Origin: Oleiagrimonas sp963821885
GTDB taxonomy: Bacteria; Pseudomonadota; Gammaproteobacteria; Xanthomonadales; Rhodanobacteraceae
Assembly: GCA_963821885.1 (NCBI GenBank)
Contig: CAWGFN010000004.1
Coordinates: 124,001 to 188,000, forward strand
DNA length: 64,000 nucleotides
Reading direction: 5' to 3'
A program made the translations under genes and the position numbers. The notes under the pieces were generated by a model. The model was not told where the DNA came from and made no database searches. It was given only the letters and a program-made list of their open reading frames with translations. This document shows positions 1-7,724 of this stretch, one piece after another. The first letter of the stretch is position 1; the number at the start of each line of letters is the position of its first letter.

Positions 1-300
1 GGCCATGCCGCGCAGAAGGGTCATCGGATTGTGGGTGTGCGCGTTGACCAGCCCCGGGATCAGGGCATGCTCGGACAGCCGCACCGTGTCCTTCGCCGCA
101 TATGCCGCGCGTGCCCGGTCGGTCGGCAGCAGGTCGACGATGCGATCGTCCTGCACCACCACCGCGTGATGCTCGAGCACCACGTCGTGGGGCTCCACCG
201 GCACCACCCAGCGGGCCTCGATCAGCAGGTCGACGGGTTTGCGCACGGCTTCGTTCACGGGCACCTCGATGTACGGATGACGCGGCGCGTCCGGCGGCAT
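1..300 (-). CDS. Amidohydrolase, TRZ/ATZ family (MtaD-like), N-terminal part
   Basis: Reading the minus strand from an ATG at 300 gives 100 residues before the window ends, so only the N-terminus is visible. It has the beta-rich start typical of the amidohydrolase composite domain (IEARWVVPVEP) and the metal-binding HxH of that superfamily in LVNAHTHNPMTLLRGMA, close to the window edge. The THNPMTLLRG context is typical of TRZ/ATZ-type deaminases, which include 5'-methylthioadenosine/S-adenosylhomocysteine deaminase (MtaD). The remaining metal ligands lie outside the window. The presence of mtnB, mtnD and mtnC at 21.4-23.3 kb makes a methylthioadenosine role plausible, but this is inference; guanine or cytosine deaminase relatives share the same N-terminus. 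It points the same way as efp, 46 bp downstream of the efp stop. Confidence 0.75.
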   Translation of the reverse strand, partial: MPPDAPRHPYIEVPVNEAVRKPVDLLIEARWVVPVEPHDVVLEHHAVVVQDDRIVDLLPTDRARAAYAAKDTVRLSEHALIPGLVNAHTHNPMTLLRGMA

Positions 301-346
301 GGCGCCGGAACGCCTCGGGTTCCGCGGCCACAGCCGCGGACGGGAG

Positions 347-913
347 TCACTTGACGCGGCTGACGTATTCGCCGCTGCGGGTGTCGACCTTGATCACCTC
401 GTCCTGGTTCACGAACAGCGGCACGCGCACCACCGCCCCGGTCTCCAGGGTGGCCGGCTTGCCGCCGCCACCGGAGGTGTCGCCGCGCACGCCCGGGTCG
501 GTCTCGGTGATCTTCAGCTCGACGAAGTTCGGCGGCGTCACCGACAACGGCGCGCCGTTCCACAGCGTGACCACGCACTCTTCCTCGCCCTTGAGCCACT
601 GCGCGGTGTCGCCGACCGCGGCCTTGTCGGCCTGGTGCTGCTCGAAGGTGGTCGGCTCCATGAAATGCCAGAACTCGCCATCGGAGTACAGGAACTGCAT
701 GTCGGTATCGACCACGTCAGCGCCGTCCACCGTCTCGTTGGCCTTGAGGGTCTTCTCGACCACGCGGCCATTCTTCAGGTTGCGGATCCTGATGCGGGTG
801 AAGGCCTGGCCCTTGCCGGGCTTGATGAAATCGGCGTCGACGATCACGTAGGGGTCGCCGTCGACCAGGATCTTCAAGCCGTTCTTGACGTCGTTCAGAC
901 CATAACTGGCCAT
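347..913 (-). CDS. efp: Elongation factor P
   Basis: Translation factor that relieves ribosome stalling at consecutive prolines. The 188-residue product has the usual EF-P length and opens with MASYGLNDVKNGLKILVDGD; the modifiable lysine lies in the KPGKGQAF loop near residue 34, and the C-terminal OB domains end in GEYVSRVK. The ATG at 913 is preceded by a GGAG Shine-Dalgarno sequence. The reading frame stays open far upstream, but this start fits the family. The divergent neighbour epmB encodes the aminomutase that supplies the beta-lysine used to modify EF-P in E. coli, so substrate protein and modification enzyme sit head to head. EpmA is not in the window. Confidence 0.97.
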   Translation of the reverse strand: MASYGLNDVKNGLKILVDGDPYVIVDADFIKPGKGQAFTRIRIRNLKNGRVVEKTLKANETVDGADVVDTDMQFLYSDGEFWHFMEPTTFEQHQADKAAVGDTAQWLKGEEECVVTLWNGAPLSVTPPNFVELKITETDPGVRGDTSGGGGKPATLETGAVVRVPLFVNQDEVIKVDTRSGEYVSRVK

Positions 914-933
914 GCGCAGCTCCGATACGAAAA

Positions 934-955
934 AGCCGCGCGTCGCGGCTACAAT
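934..955. promoter_or_regulatory. efp/epmB divergent region: hairpin with T-run and epmB -10 candidate
   Basis: An exact 7-bp inverted repeat, AGCCGCG-cgt-CGCGGCT, occupies 934-950. Read on the minus strand it is followed directly by a T-run toward efp, so it has the form of an intrinsic terminator or attenuator about 20 nt ahead of the efp start. On the plus strand its end merges with TACAAT at 950-955, a good -10 candidate for epmB (ATG 1001). I cannot tell from sequence whether efp transcripts start upstream of the hairpin. Confidence 0.4.
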
Positions 956-1000
956 GGAAACTTGTCGAGCGGCACGCACGGCGCCGCCCCCGGATCGCCC

Positions 1001-2023
1001 ATGATAACCCCAAGCCCCCTGTCCGCGCAGCCTCCCCGGGATCGCGGAGACTGGCGCCAGCACTGGCGCGACGCGGTCACCGACCCGCGCGAACTGCTGG
1101 CCCTGCTGGGTCTTCAGTCGCTGGCGGGCACCCTGCCCGCCGATGATGCCGGCTTCGCCCTGCGCGTGCCGCGCGGCTTCGTCGCGCGCATGCGGCGCGG
1201 CGACCCGCGCGATCCGCTGCTGCTGCAGGTCCTGCCGCAGCTGGCCGAATGCGACGAGGTGCCCGGCTTCCAGCGCGACGCGGTCGGCGACATGCCCGCC
1301 CGCGCCGCGCACGGCGTGCTGCACAAGTACCACGGCCGCGCGCTGCTGATCGCCAGCGGCGCCTGCGCCATCAATTGCCGCTACTGCTTCCGCAGGCACT
1401 TCCCCTACGGCGAGGACATCGCCGCCGCCCACGGCTGGCGCGAGGCGCTGGACTACCTGCACCGGCATCCGGACGTCTCCGAACTGATCCTTTCCGGCGG
1501 CGATCCGCTGGCGCTGTCGACCGCCAAGCTGGCCGAACTCGGCGCCGGCCTGGATGCACTGCCCTCCCTGCGCCGCCTGCGCCTGCATACGCGCCTGCCG
1601 GTGGTCATTCCCGAGCGCATCGACGACGAACTGCTGGCCTGGCTCGACTCCATCGCGCTGCAGAAGGTGGTGGTGCTGCACGCCAACCATGCCCGGGAGC
1701 TGGACGCCGGCGTCGCCGAGGCCTGCGCCAGGCTGCGCGGGCACGGCGTCACCCTGCTCAACCAGTCGGTGCTGCTGCGCGGCGTGAACGACGATGCCGA
1801 GGCCCTGTGCGAACTGTCCGAGCGGCTCTTCGCATGCGGCGTGCTGCCGTACTACCTGCACCAGCTCGACCGGGTCCAGGGCGCGGCCCATTTCGAAGTC
1901 TCCGACGCGCGCGCCCTGGCACTGGTCGACGCCATGCGCGCACGCCTGCCGGGCTTCCTGCTGCCGCGCCTGGTGCGCGAGGTGGCGGGCGACGCGGGCA
2001 AGCGTCCATTGGACGGCGCGTGA
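1001..2023 (+). CDS. epmB: EF-P beta-lysylation protein EpmB (lysine 2,3-aminomutase type)
   Basis: Radical-SAM enzyme that converts (S)-alpha-lysine to (R)-beta-lysine for modification of EF-P. The 340-residue product has the radical-SAM cysteine motif CAINCRYCFRRHFPY (CxxxCxxC) near residue 125, the GGDPL motif near residue 165 and the conserved QSVLLRGVND stretch characteristic of KamA/EpmB proteins. It is the short EpmB type, lacking the long C-terminal extension of clostridial lysine aminomutases. The start at 1001 (MITPSPLSAQ) is the ATG that gives family length; the frame is open well upstream. It is divergent from efp, an arrangement that is common for this pair. Confidence 0.95.
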   Translation: MITPSPLSAQPPRDRGDWRQHWRDAVTDPRELLALLGLQSLAGTLPADDAGFALRVPRGFVARMRRGDPRDPLLLQVLPQLAECDEVPGFQRDAVGDMPARAAHGVLHKYHGRALLIASGACAINCRYCFRRHFPYGEDIAAAHGWREALDYLHRHPDVSELILSGGDPLALSTAKLAELGAGLDALPSLRRLRLHTRLPVVIPERIDDELLAWLDSIALQKVVVLHANHARELDAGVAEACARLRGHGVTLLNQSVLLRGVNDDAEALCELSERLFACGVLPYYLHQLDRVQGAAHFEVSDARALALVDAMRARLPGFLLPRLVREVAGDAGKRPLDGA

Positions 2024-2160
2024 CGCGCTAAGCAGACCGCCGTCCCAGCCCTGGCGCATGGCCATGGACACGCTGGAAATGACTGTGGTTATGGAGTACA
2101 ACCGGTTAGCATGATGCGTTGCGCAACCCAGCCAACCTCACGGACCCCCATTCCCCCCGC

Positions 2161-4218
2161 ATGAAGCAGAACAACGTCATCCGCATCCTGTTCATCGAGG
2201 ACTCGGCGGAGCACGCCGAGCAGATCATCAGCCTGCTGCGCAACCATGGCGTCGCCGTGCGCCCGGCGCAGGCCACCAACGAAGCCGAACTCGAGCATGC
2301 CCTGCAGGAACTGGTGCCCGACGTGGTGCTGGTCAACCCCGGGGTGCGCGACATCCAGATCAACGACATCGCCCGCCACATGGAAGCCACGGGCAAGGAC
2401 TTCGCCCTGACCGGCATCGTCGACGAATTCAACAACGAGACCGTCAGCGCCCTGTTCGCCTCGCGGGTGCGCAGCATCGCCCTGCGCTCGGAACCCGAGC
2501 AGGTACTGATGGTGATCCAGCGCGAGTACGAGGCCCTCAGCACGCGCCGTTCGGTGCGTTACCTGGAGGCGTCCCTGCGTGAGTCGGAGCGCCGTTGCGA
2601 TGCCCTGCTCGACTCCTCGCGCGACGCCATCGCCTACGTGCACGAAGGCATGCACGTGCGCGCCAACCGCGCCTACCTGGAGATGTTCGGCTACGAGAGC
2701 TTCGACGAGGTCGAGGGCCTGACCCTGCTGGACATGGTCTCGAGCGAGAATGCCGACGACTTCAAGGCGCTGCTCAAGCGGCTGTCGCGCGGTGAGAAGC
2801 CGCCCAAGCGCGTGGAGCTGATCGCGGTCAGCGGCACCGGGGAAAGTTTCGACGCCACCGCGGAATTCGCCCACGCCACCTTCGAGGGCGAACCCTGCCT
2901 GCAGATCATCTTCCATCGCAAGGCGGTCAGCCCGGAACTGGTGGAGCAACTGCAGCGCGACCCCGCCACCGGCCTGTACAACCGCGCGCGCACCCTGGAA
3001 TTCATCGAGGACGCCGTCGGCGATGCCGCCAAGGGCACCACCCACCAGGCGCTGCTGCTGCTGGAGCCGGACAACTGGAGCTCGATCGTCGAGGGCATCG
3101 GCCTGGCCAACACCGATGCCCTGATGGCCGCGCTGGCCGAGCGCATCGGCGCCAGGCTCGACGACAGCCAGGTGGCCGGCCGCCTGGGCGACCACACCGT
3201 GGGCATCCTGCTCAACGGCCACGACGATGCCCAGGTGCAGGCCTTCGCCGACAGCCTGATGAAGGCGGCCAGCGACGGCATCTTCGAGGTCGAGCAGAAT
3301 TCGATCACCCTGAGCCTGAGCATCGGCGGCGCCCTGCTGGGCGAGAAGAACGCCAACACGCGCGAGCTTCTCGACCAGGCCAGCAATGCCCTGCAGAACG
3401 CGCAGAGCCAGGGTGGCAACCGCAGCGAGATCCACGACCCGGCCGCCAGCGACAAGGAAGAGGCCGCCCGCGAGCGCCACTGGCTGGAGCTGGTGCAGAA
3501 GGCGCTCAAGAGCGACGGCTTCATCCTCTACCAGCAGCAGATCATCAGCCTGCAGGATGCCGAGGGCGAGTTCTCGGAAGTCCTCCTGCGCATGAACGGA
3601 CCCAACGGCGAAGTGCTGCCGCGCCACTTCCTGCCAGGCGCCGAACGCGCCGGACTGATGCCGCAAATCGACCGCTGGGTGCTGGGCAAGGTGATCGACA
3701 TGCTCAGCGAGTGCGCCCGCGAGGAACGCATCACCACCTATTTCGTCAAGCTGTCTCCGCAGTCGCTGCAGGACGAGACCCTGATGCCCTGGCTGTCCAA
3801 GCGCATCGCCGATGCCGGCATCCGCGCCGGCTCGCTGGTGGTGGAGATGCCCGAGAGCAAGGTGCTGACCACGCTCAAGCCGGCGCAGGATTTCGTCAAT
3901 GCGCTCAAGACCACCGGCGCGAAGTTCGCGCTGGAGCAGTTCGGTTCGGGCCTGAATTCCTTCCAGGTGCTGCAGCACGTCGATGCCGACTACCTGAAGA
4001 TCGACCGCAGCTTCATGAACAAGCTGACGCAGAACCCGGAGAACCGCGACAAGATCGCCGAGATCTGCATCAAGGCGCAGAAGGCCGGCAAGCTGACCGT
4101 GGCCGAGTGGGTCGAGGACGCGGCCAGCACGCCGCTGCTGTTCGCCTGCGGCGTCGACTTCGTGCAGGGCAATTTCCTGCAGGAACCGGAAAAGATCATC
4201 GCCTACGACCTGGCCTGA
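2161..4218 (+). CDS. fimX: FimX-like c-di-GMP receptor (degenerate REC-PAS-GGDEF-EAL)
   Basis: A 685-residue protein matching the length and order of FimX: receiver-like domain (1-120) with Asn in place of the phospho-acceptor Asp (DVVLVNPG), PAS (about 140-255), GGDEF-like domain (270-425) with GDHT at 343-346 instead of GGDEF, and EAL-like domain (445-685) with EVLLR at 473-477 instead of EALLR. The catalytic motifs of both cyclase and phosphodiesterase are lost, while the EVLLR form is that of FimX, which binds c-di-GMP without hydrolysing it and promotes type IV pilus assembly at the pole. PilZ (41.2 kb), its known partner class, and the pilY1 cluster (55-62 kb) are in the same window. 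Start at 2161 is the first in-frame ATG; no clear Shine-Dalgarno sequence is seen. Confidence 0.88.
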   Translation: MKQNNVIRILFIEDSAEHAEQIISLLRNHGVAVRPAQATNEAELEHALQELVPDVVLVNPGVRDIQINDIARHMEATGKDFALTGIVDEFNNETVSALFASRVRSIALRSEPEQVLMVIQREYEALSTRRSVRYLEASLRESERRCDALLDSSRDAIAYVHEGMHVRANRAYLEMFGYESFDEVEGLTLLDMVSSENADDFKALLKRLSRGEKPPKRVELIAVSGTGESFDATAEFAHATFEGEPCLQIIFHRKAVSPELVEQLQRDPATGLYNRARTLEFIEDAVGDAAKGTTHQALLLLEPDNWSSIVEGIGLANTDALMAALAERIGARLDDSQVAGRLGDHTVGILLNGHDDAQVQAFADSLMKAASDGIFEVEQNSITLSLSIGGALLGEKNANTRELLDQASNALQNAQSQGGNRSEIHDPAASDKEEAARERHWLELVQKALKSDGFILYQQQIISLQDAEGEFSEVLLRMNGPNGEVLPRHFLPGAERAGLMPQIDRWVLGKVIDMLSECAREERITTYFVKLSPQSLQDETLMPWLSKRIADAGIRAGSLVVEMPESKVLTTLKPAQDFVNALKTTGAKFALEQFGSGLNSFQVLQHVDADYLKIDRSFMNKLTQNPENRDKIAEICIKAQKAGKLTVAEWVEDAASTPLLFACGVDFVQGNFLQEPEKIIAYDLA

Positions 4219-4247
4219 GTGGGCAGACAAGGCAGGGAGGCCACGAC

Positions 4248-4655
4248 ATCAACGCCAACACCACCTTCACGCGATCGCTGTGCGCCCTTCTGGCGCTCGT
4301 GTTGATGCACGCGGCGTCGGCTTCCCCGACCCCGCCACCGCCAGGCCCCGCGTTGCCGGCGTCGTTGCGGCACCTGCGCGACGCGGCCATCGTGCATACC
4401 GTGCCACCGGTCTATCCACTCGCCGCCCGTCGTCACGGGATCCAGGGCGAGGTGATCCTGAAAATCGAGGTCGGTCCGGACGGCAAGGTGCGCGACATCA
4501 TCCCGCTCCCCTCGCGGGGCGTGGACCCGCGGCTGGTCAAGGCCGCCATCGAGGCCGTCCGCCAGTGGCGCTTCACGCCGGCCATCGGCATGGATCACAA
4601 GCCGCTCGATTCGTGGGTCCAGATCCCCGTCGACTTCACCCTGCGCAGACGCTGA
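4248..4655 (+). CDS. Small periplasmic TonB C-terminal domain protein (possible ATC start)
   Basis: About 135 residues: a signal peptide (FTRSLCALLALVLMHAASAS), a Pro-rich linker, then a TonB C-terminal domain (PVYPLAARRHGIQGEVILKIEV ... VRQWRFTPA, last about 85 residues). There is no membrane anchor beyond the signal sequence, so it is probably a free periplasmic TonB-like domain. No ATG, GTG or TTG lies ahead of the signal peptide in this frame; the first ones (GTG 4299, TTG 4302, ATG 4305) would cut it off. A strong AGGGAGG site at 4234-4240 lies seven bases before ATC at 4248, which would give INANTTFTRS and a proper signal peptide. Either ATC initiates or one base is miscalled. The neighbouring M56 protein ends in the same domain type. 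Confidence 0.72.
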   Translation: MNANTTFTRSLCALLALVLMHAASASPTPPPPGPALPASLRHLRDAAIVHTVPPVYPLAARRHGIQGEVILKIEVGPDGKVRDIIPLPSRGVDPRLVKAAIEAVRQWRFTPAIGMDHKPLDSWVQIPVDFTLRRR

Positions 4656-4687
4656 ACCCCGCGGCCCGGCGCGTGGCGCGAGGCCTC

Positions 4688-4739
4688 TTGACTTCATCAA
4701 TTACGCATGTAATCTAAGTTCTCCGATTACATGCGTAAT
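4688..4739 (+). promoter_or_regulatory. blaI promoter with paired BlaI-type operators
   Basis: Two 14-bp elements, ATTACGCATGTAAT (4700-4713) and ATTACATGCGTAAT (4726-4739), are exact reverse complements of one another, and each is itself a near-palindrome of the TTAC...GTAA form, resembling the TACA/TGTA dyads bound by BlaI/MecI dimers. TTGACT at 4688-4693 is a good -35; the -10 would fall in or just after the first operator. The arrangement implies autorepression of the blaI-M56 pair. It also rules out ATG 4731 as the blaI start, since it lies inside the second operator. Confidence 0.75.
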
Positions 4740-4748
4740 AGTGAAGCC

Positions 4749-5126
4749 ATGAACGTCACGATCTCCGAAGCCGAAAGCCGCGTGATGGACGTGCTCTGGG
4801 CCCGTTCGCCGATGACGGCGGACGACGTGGTGGCCGCCCTCGCCAGCGACACCGACTGGCACGAAAAAACCATCAAGACCCTGCTCAATCGCCTGCTGCG
4901 CAAGGGCGCGCTCAAGCACGCCAAGGACGGCCGGCGCTATCTGTACAGCCCCGCGGTCAGTCGCGAAAGCTACGTGCAGCAGGAAAGCCGCAGCCTGATC
5001 GATCGCCTGTTCGGCGGCCGCGTGGCGCCCATGCTGGCCCACCTGCGCGAGCACGAGCAGCTCAAGCCGGACGACATCCGCGCCTTGCGCAAGCTGCTGG
5101 ACGACATCGAGCGGGGGCAGTCATGA
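4749..5126 (+). CDS. blaI: BlaI/MecI-family transcriptional repressor
   Basis: A 125-residue winged-helix repressor starting MNVTISEAESRVMDVLW, the classic BlaI N-terminus (ISEAE..VM..LW). The DNA-recognition helix region is HEKTIKTLLNRLLRKGAL, and the C-terminal helices mediate dimerisation. In BlaR1/BlaI systems the partner M56 protease is activated by a ligand and leads to cleavage of the repressor. The downstream gene begins inside its last codons (ATG 5123, stop ends 5126), so the pair is translationally coupled. I chose ATG 4749 because it matches the family and because the upstream ATG 4731 lies in an operator. No beta-lactamase gene is in the window, so the target is not obviously antibiotic resistance. 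Confidence 0.93.
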   Translation: MNVTISEAESRVMDVLWARSPMTADDVVAALASDTDWHEKTIKTLLNRLLRKGALKHAKDGRRYLYSPAVSRESYVQQESRSLIDRLFGGRVAPMLAHLREHEQLKPDDIRALRKLLDDIERGQS

Positions 5127-6349
5127 CGCCCGTGACCATGCTCGTGCAACCCATGCTGGGTTTCACCCTGGGCCTGGTCCTGGTCCTCGCCTTGCGTCGC
5201 GGCACGCGCCAGCTGTTCGGCGCATGCGCGGCCTACGCGCTTTGGGTCCTGCCGCTGGTGACCACCCTGGGCGCCCTGCTGCCGACCTGGACCGGATCGC
5301 CGCTGCAGACCCTGCCGGCCATCAAGGCCTGGCATGGCGCTGTGAGCCAGACGGCTGCCGCCATGCACGGCGGTCACGCCTGGACGATGGCGTGGCTCGC
5401 CTTGTGGGTCGCAGGCACGGCACTGGCGCTGGCGAGATTGGCGATCGCGCATATCCGCCTGCATCGCGATACCCGGCCCATGCCGCGAGACTATCGGACA
5501 GAACTCGAGCGGATGGGGGCCTCCGCACTGATCCCCCGGATTCGCCTGCATGCCGCCGGACCGGCCGTCATCTGGGCGGGACGCAACCTGATGCTGCTGC
5601 CCGCCAACTTCCTGTCGCGCTTCGAGCCGCGTCAGCGCTCGCTGGTCGTGGCCCATGAAGCCACGCACCTGCGCCACGGCGATGCCCTGTGGAATCTGCT
5701 GTATGAGCTGCTGGCGGCCATGCTCTGGTTTCACCCGCTGTTGTGGCTGGCGCGATCGCGCTTCCGCATGGACCAGGAACTGGCCTGCGACGCCAGCATG
5801 CTCGAGCGTCACCCCGACGCCAGTTGTGCCTACGCACAGACCCTTTTACGCGGGACCGGGTACGCCGGCACTCCGGTTCTCGCCACCTGGCTCGACGAGC
5901 CGCAACTGAAGGAGAGATTGACCATGATCCGAGATCGAGCGACACGCAAGCCGCTACGCCGCATGGCCCTGCCGGCTCTCGCCGTCCTGTTCGCGGGCGG
6001 TGTCCTGTCGGCCCAGGCCATGGGCTCGCTGGGCACGCCGCCGGGCTTACAACCGCCATCCGCCTCGATGAAGTTCCGCCTGAAGGCACCGCCGGTCTAC
6101 CCGGCCTATGCCATCAAGCATCACCTCGAAGGCAACGTGATCCTACGGGTCAAGGTCAATGCCCATGGCGAACCCGTGCAGGTCATCCCCGAACCCGGCA
6201 AGGCCGACCCGTCGCTGGTCAAGGCCGCGATCACTGCCGCGAAAAACTGGCGTTACCATCCCGCCACGAAACATGGGAAGCCGGTGGTGGGCTGGGCCAA
6301 GATCCCCGTGTATTTCAGGCTCGGCAAGGATGCGGGCACCAGGAAATAG
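5123..6349 (+). CDS. M56 (BlaR1-type) membrane metalloprotease with C-terminal TonB domain
   Basis: A 408-residue protein: N-terminal membrane segments (about 8-25, 33-52, 88-108), an M56 zinc-protease domain with HEATH at 178-182 and a likely third ligand at Glu219 (MDQELACD), a fourth membrane segment near 281-298, and a periplasmic C-terminal TonB domain (about 318-402, PPVYPAYAIKHHLEGNVILRV). BlaR1 and MecR1 end in a penicillin-binding sensor; here that is replaced by a TonB-type domain homologous to the protein encoded at 4248-4655. The coupled repressor suggests a signal-transducing protease that derepresses BlaI. The ligand or partner of the TonB domain is unknown; contact with a TonB-dependent receptor or envelope stress sensing are possibilities. 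Confidence 0.9.
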   Translation: MTPVTMLVQPMLGFTLGLVLVLALRRGTRQLFGACAAYALWVLPLVTTLGALLPTWTGSPLQTLPAIKAWHGAVSQTAAAMHGGHAWTMAWLALWVAGTALALARLAIAHIRLHRDTRPMPRDYRTELERMGASALIPRIRLHAAGPAVIWAGRNLMLLPANFLSRFEPRQRSLVVAHEATHLRHGDALWNLLYELLAAMLWFHPLLWLARSRFRMDQELACDASMLERHPDASCAYAQTLLRGTGYAGTPVLATWLDEPQLKERLTMIRDRATRKPLRRMALPALAVLFAGGVLSAQAMGSLGTPPGLQPPSASMKFRLKAPPVYPAYAIKHHLEGNVILRVKVNAHGEPVQVIPEPGKADPSLVKAAITAAKNWRYHPATKHGKPVVGWAKIPVYFRLGKDAGTRK

Positions 6350-6376
6350 GACTTCACTGCAGGAATCACACGCACG

Positions 6377-6410
6377 AAAAGGCCGCGCAGGGCGAACCTG
6401 CGCGGCCTTT
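6377..6410. terminator. Bidirectional intrinsic terminator
   Basis: Perfect stem AAAGGCCGCGCAGG (6378-6391) with CCTGCGCGGCCTTT (6397-6410) and a GCGAA loop. A-run on one side and T-run on the other make it functional in both directions, serving the converging M56 gene and rplS. Confidence 0.85.
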
Positions 6411-6434
6411 CGCTTGTCTGGGCCGGAGCCCGGC

Positions 6435-6845
6435 TTACTCGGAAGCGGCGGCCTTCGCGGCGGCGTCGGCCTTGGCCGCGGCCTTGGCGGCCTGGGCGGC
6501 GGCGATGTCTTCCTTGATGCGGGCGGCCTTACCTTCCAGGCCACGCAGGTGGTACAGCTTGGCGCCGCGCACCTTGCCCTTGCGCTTGACCTCGACCGAG
6601 TCGATCTGCGCGCTGTGCGACTGGAACACGCGCTCGACGCCGGTGCCGTGCGACATCTTGCGCACGGTGAAGGCCGAATGCAGGCCGCGGCTGCGCTTGG
6701 CGATGACGACGCCCTCGAACGCCTGCACGCGCTCGCGGTTGCCTTCCTTCACCTTGACGTTCACCACGACGGTGTCGCCGGGGCCGAAGTCCGGCAGCTT
6801 GCGGGTCATCTGCTCGGATTCGAACTGTTCAATGATCTTGTTCAT
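6435..6845 (-). CDS. rplS: 50S ribosomal protein L19
   Basis: A 136-residue L19 located at the 30S-50S interface. Family landmarks are FGPGDTVVVNVKVKEGNRERVQAFEGVVIA near the N-terminus and the KVRGAKLYHLRGLEGKAARIKE block. The C-terminus carries an Ala/Lys-rich tail of about 20 residues (AAQAAKAAAKADAAAKAAASE) absent from E. coli L19, which is 115 residues; such tails are seen in this order. Last gene of the classic rpsP-rimM-trmD-rplS operon, 18 bp after trmD. Confidence 0.98.
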   Translation of the reverse strand: MNKIIEQFESEQMTRKLPDFGPGDTVVVNVKVKEGNRERVQAFEGVVIAKRSRGLHSAFTVRKMSHGTGVERVFQSHSAQIDSVEVKRKGKVRGAKLYHLRGLEGKAARIKEDIAAAQAAKAAAKADAAAKAAASE

Positions 6846-6863
6846 GGCACACCACCAGAGTTT

Positions 6864-7640
6864 TCAGTCCTGCGGCCCGGTCCCGGCCCCAGTTCGTTGT
6901 GCCGCGACATACTCGCGGCGGAATTCGTCCAGCAATGCGCGGGACTCATCGTCCAGCACGCATTGCGCCAACAGGTCCGGCCGACGCAGCCAGGTCCGTC
7001 CCAGCGACTGCTTGCGGCGCCAGCGGCGTATGGCCGCGTGGTCCCCGCCCAGCAGCACCGGCGGCACCGTCCCCCATGCGTCCGTTTCCGGGCGCGTGTA
7101 GTGGGGGCAGTCCAGCAGGCCGTCCGAGAACGAGTCCTGCTGCGCCGACTGCGCATCGTTCAATGCGCCGTCCTGCAACCGACCCACGGCATCGATCACT
7201 ATCGCCGCGGCCAGCTCGCCGCCGGACAACACGTAGTCGCCGACGGAAATCTCCTCGTCCACCTCGTGCGCCAGCAGGCGTTCGTCCACGCCCTCGTAGC
7301 GCCCGCAAAGCAGGGCCACGCGCGGCCTGGCGGCCAGCTTGCGCACCCCGTCCTGCGTCAGCCGCGCTCCCTGCGGACTGAGATAGACCACATGCGCCGG
7401 CTCGTCCGACGCTTTCCGCAGCGCGCCGAACAGCTCGCGCAGCGGTTCGATCATCATCACCATGCCCGGACCGCCACCAAAGGTGCGTCCGTCCACGGTG
7501 CGGTAGTTGTCGTGGGCGAAGTCGCGCGGGTTCCAGGTCTGCACCTGCAACAGGCCGCGTTGCTGCGCCCGACCGACCACGCCCACTTCGCTCGACTGGC
7601 GGACGAAGTCGGGAAACAGCGTGATGACGTCGATCCGCAT
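6864..7640 (-). CDS. trmD: tRNA (guanine-37-N1)-methyltransferase
   Basis: SPOUT-class enzyme that methylates G37 next to the anticodon and thereby prevents frameshifting. The 258-residue protein starts MRIDVITLFPDFV and carries the trefoil-knot SAM-binding motifs VVYLSPQGARLTQ, LLCGRYEGVDERL and SVGDYVLSGGELAA. The ATG at 7640 is preferred over further in-frame starts because MRIDVITLFP is the family N-terminus. It follows rimM in the ribosomal operon with an 84-bp gap. Confidence 0.98.
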   Translation of the reverse strand: MRIDVITLFPDFVRQSSEVGVVGRAQQRGLLQVQTWNPRDFAHDNYRTVDGRTFGGGPGMVMMIEPLRELFGALRKASDEPAHVVYLSPQGARLTQDGVRKLAARPRVALLCGRYEGVDERLLAHEVDEEISVGDYVLSGGELAAAIVIDAVGRLQDGALNDAQSAQQDSFSDGLLDCPHYTRPETDAWGTVPPVLLGGDHAAIRRWRRKQSLGRTWLRRPDLLAQCVLDDESRALLDEFRREYVAAQRTGAGTGPQD

Positions 7641-7724
7641 GTTGCCCCACTGTCCGGCCACCGCGGGCCGCCTTGCTACCGCATCCTCCGGCCTTTCGGC
7701 CGAAGCGCTCGAATCCTGCCGTGG

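Noticed and set aside
2089..4230. 713-codon minus-strand frame antisense to the FimX-like gene
   Set aside because: Low-complexity composition and no domain; the plus strand has the full REC-PAS-GGDEF-EAL order.
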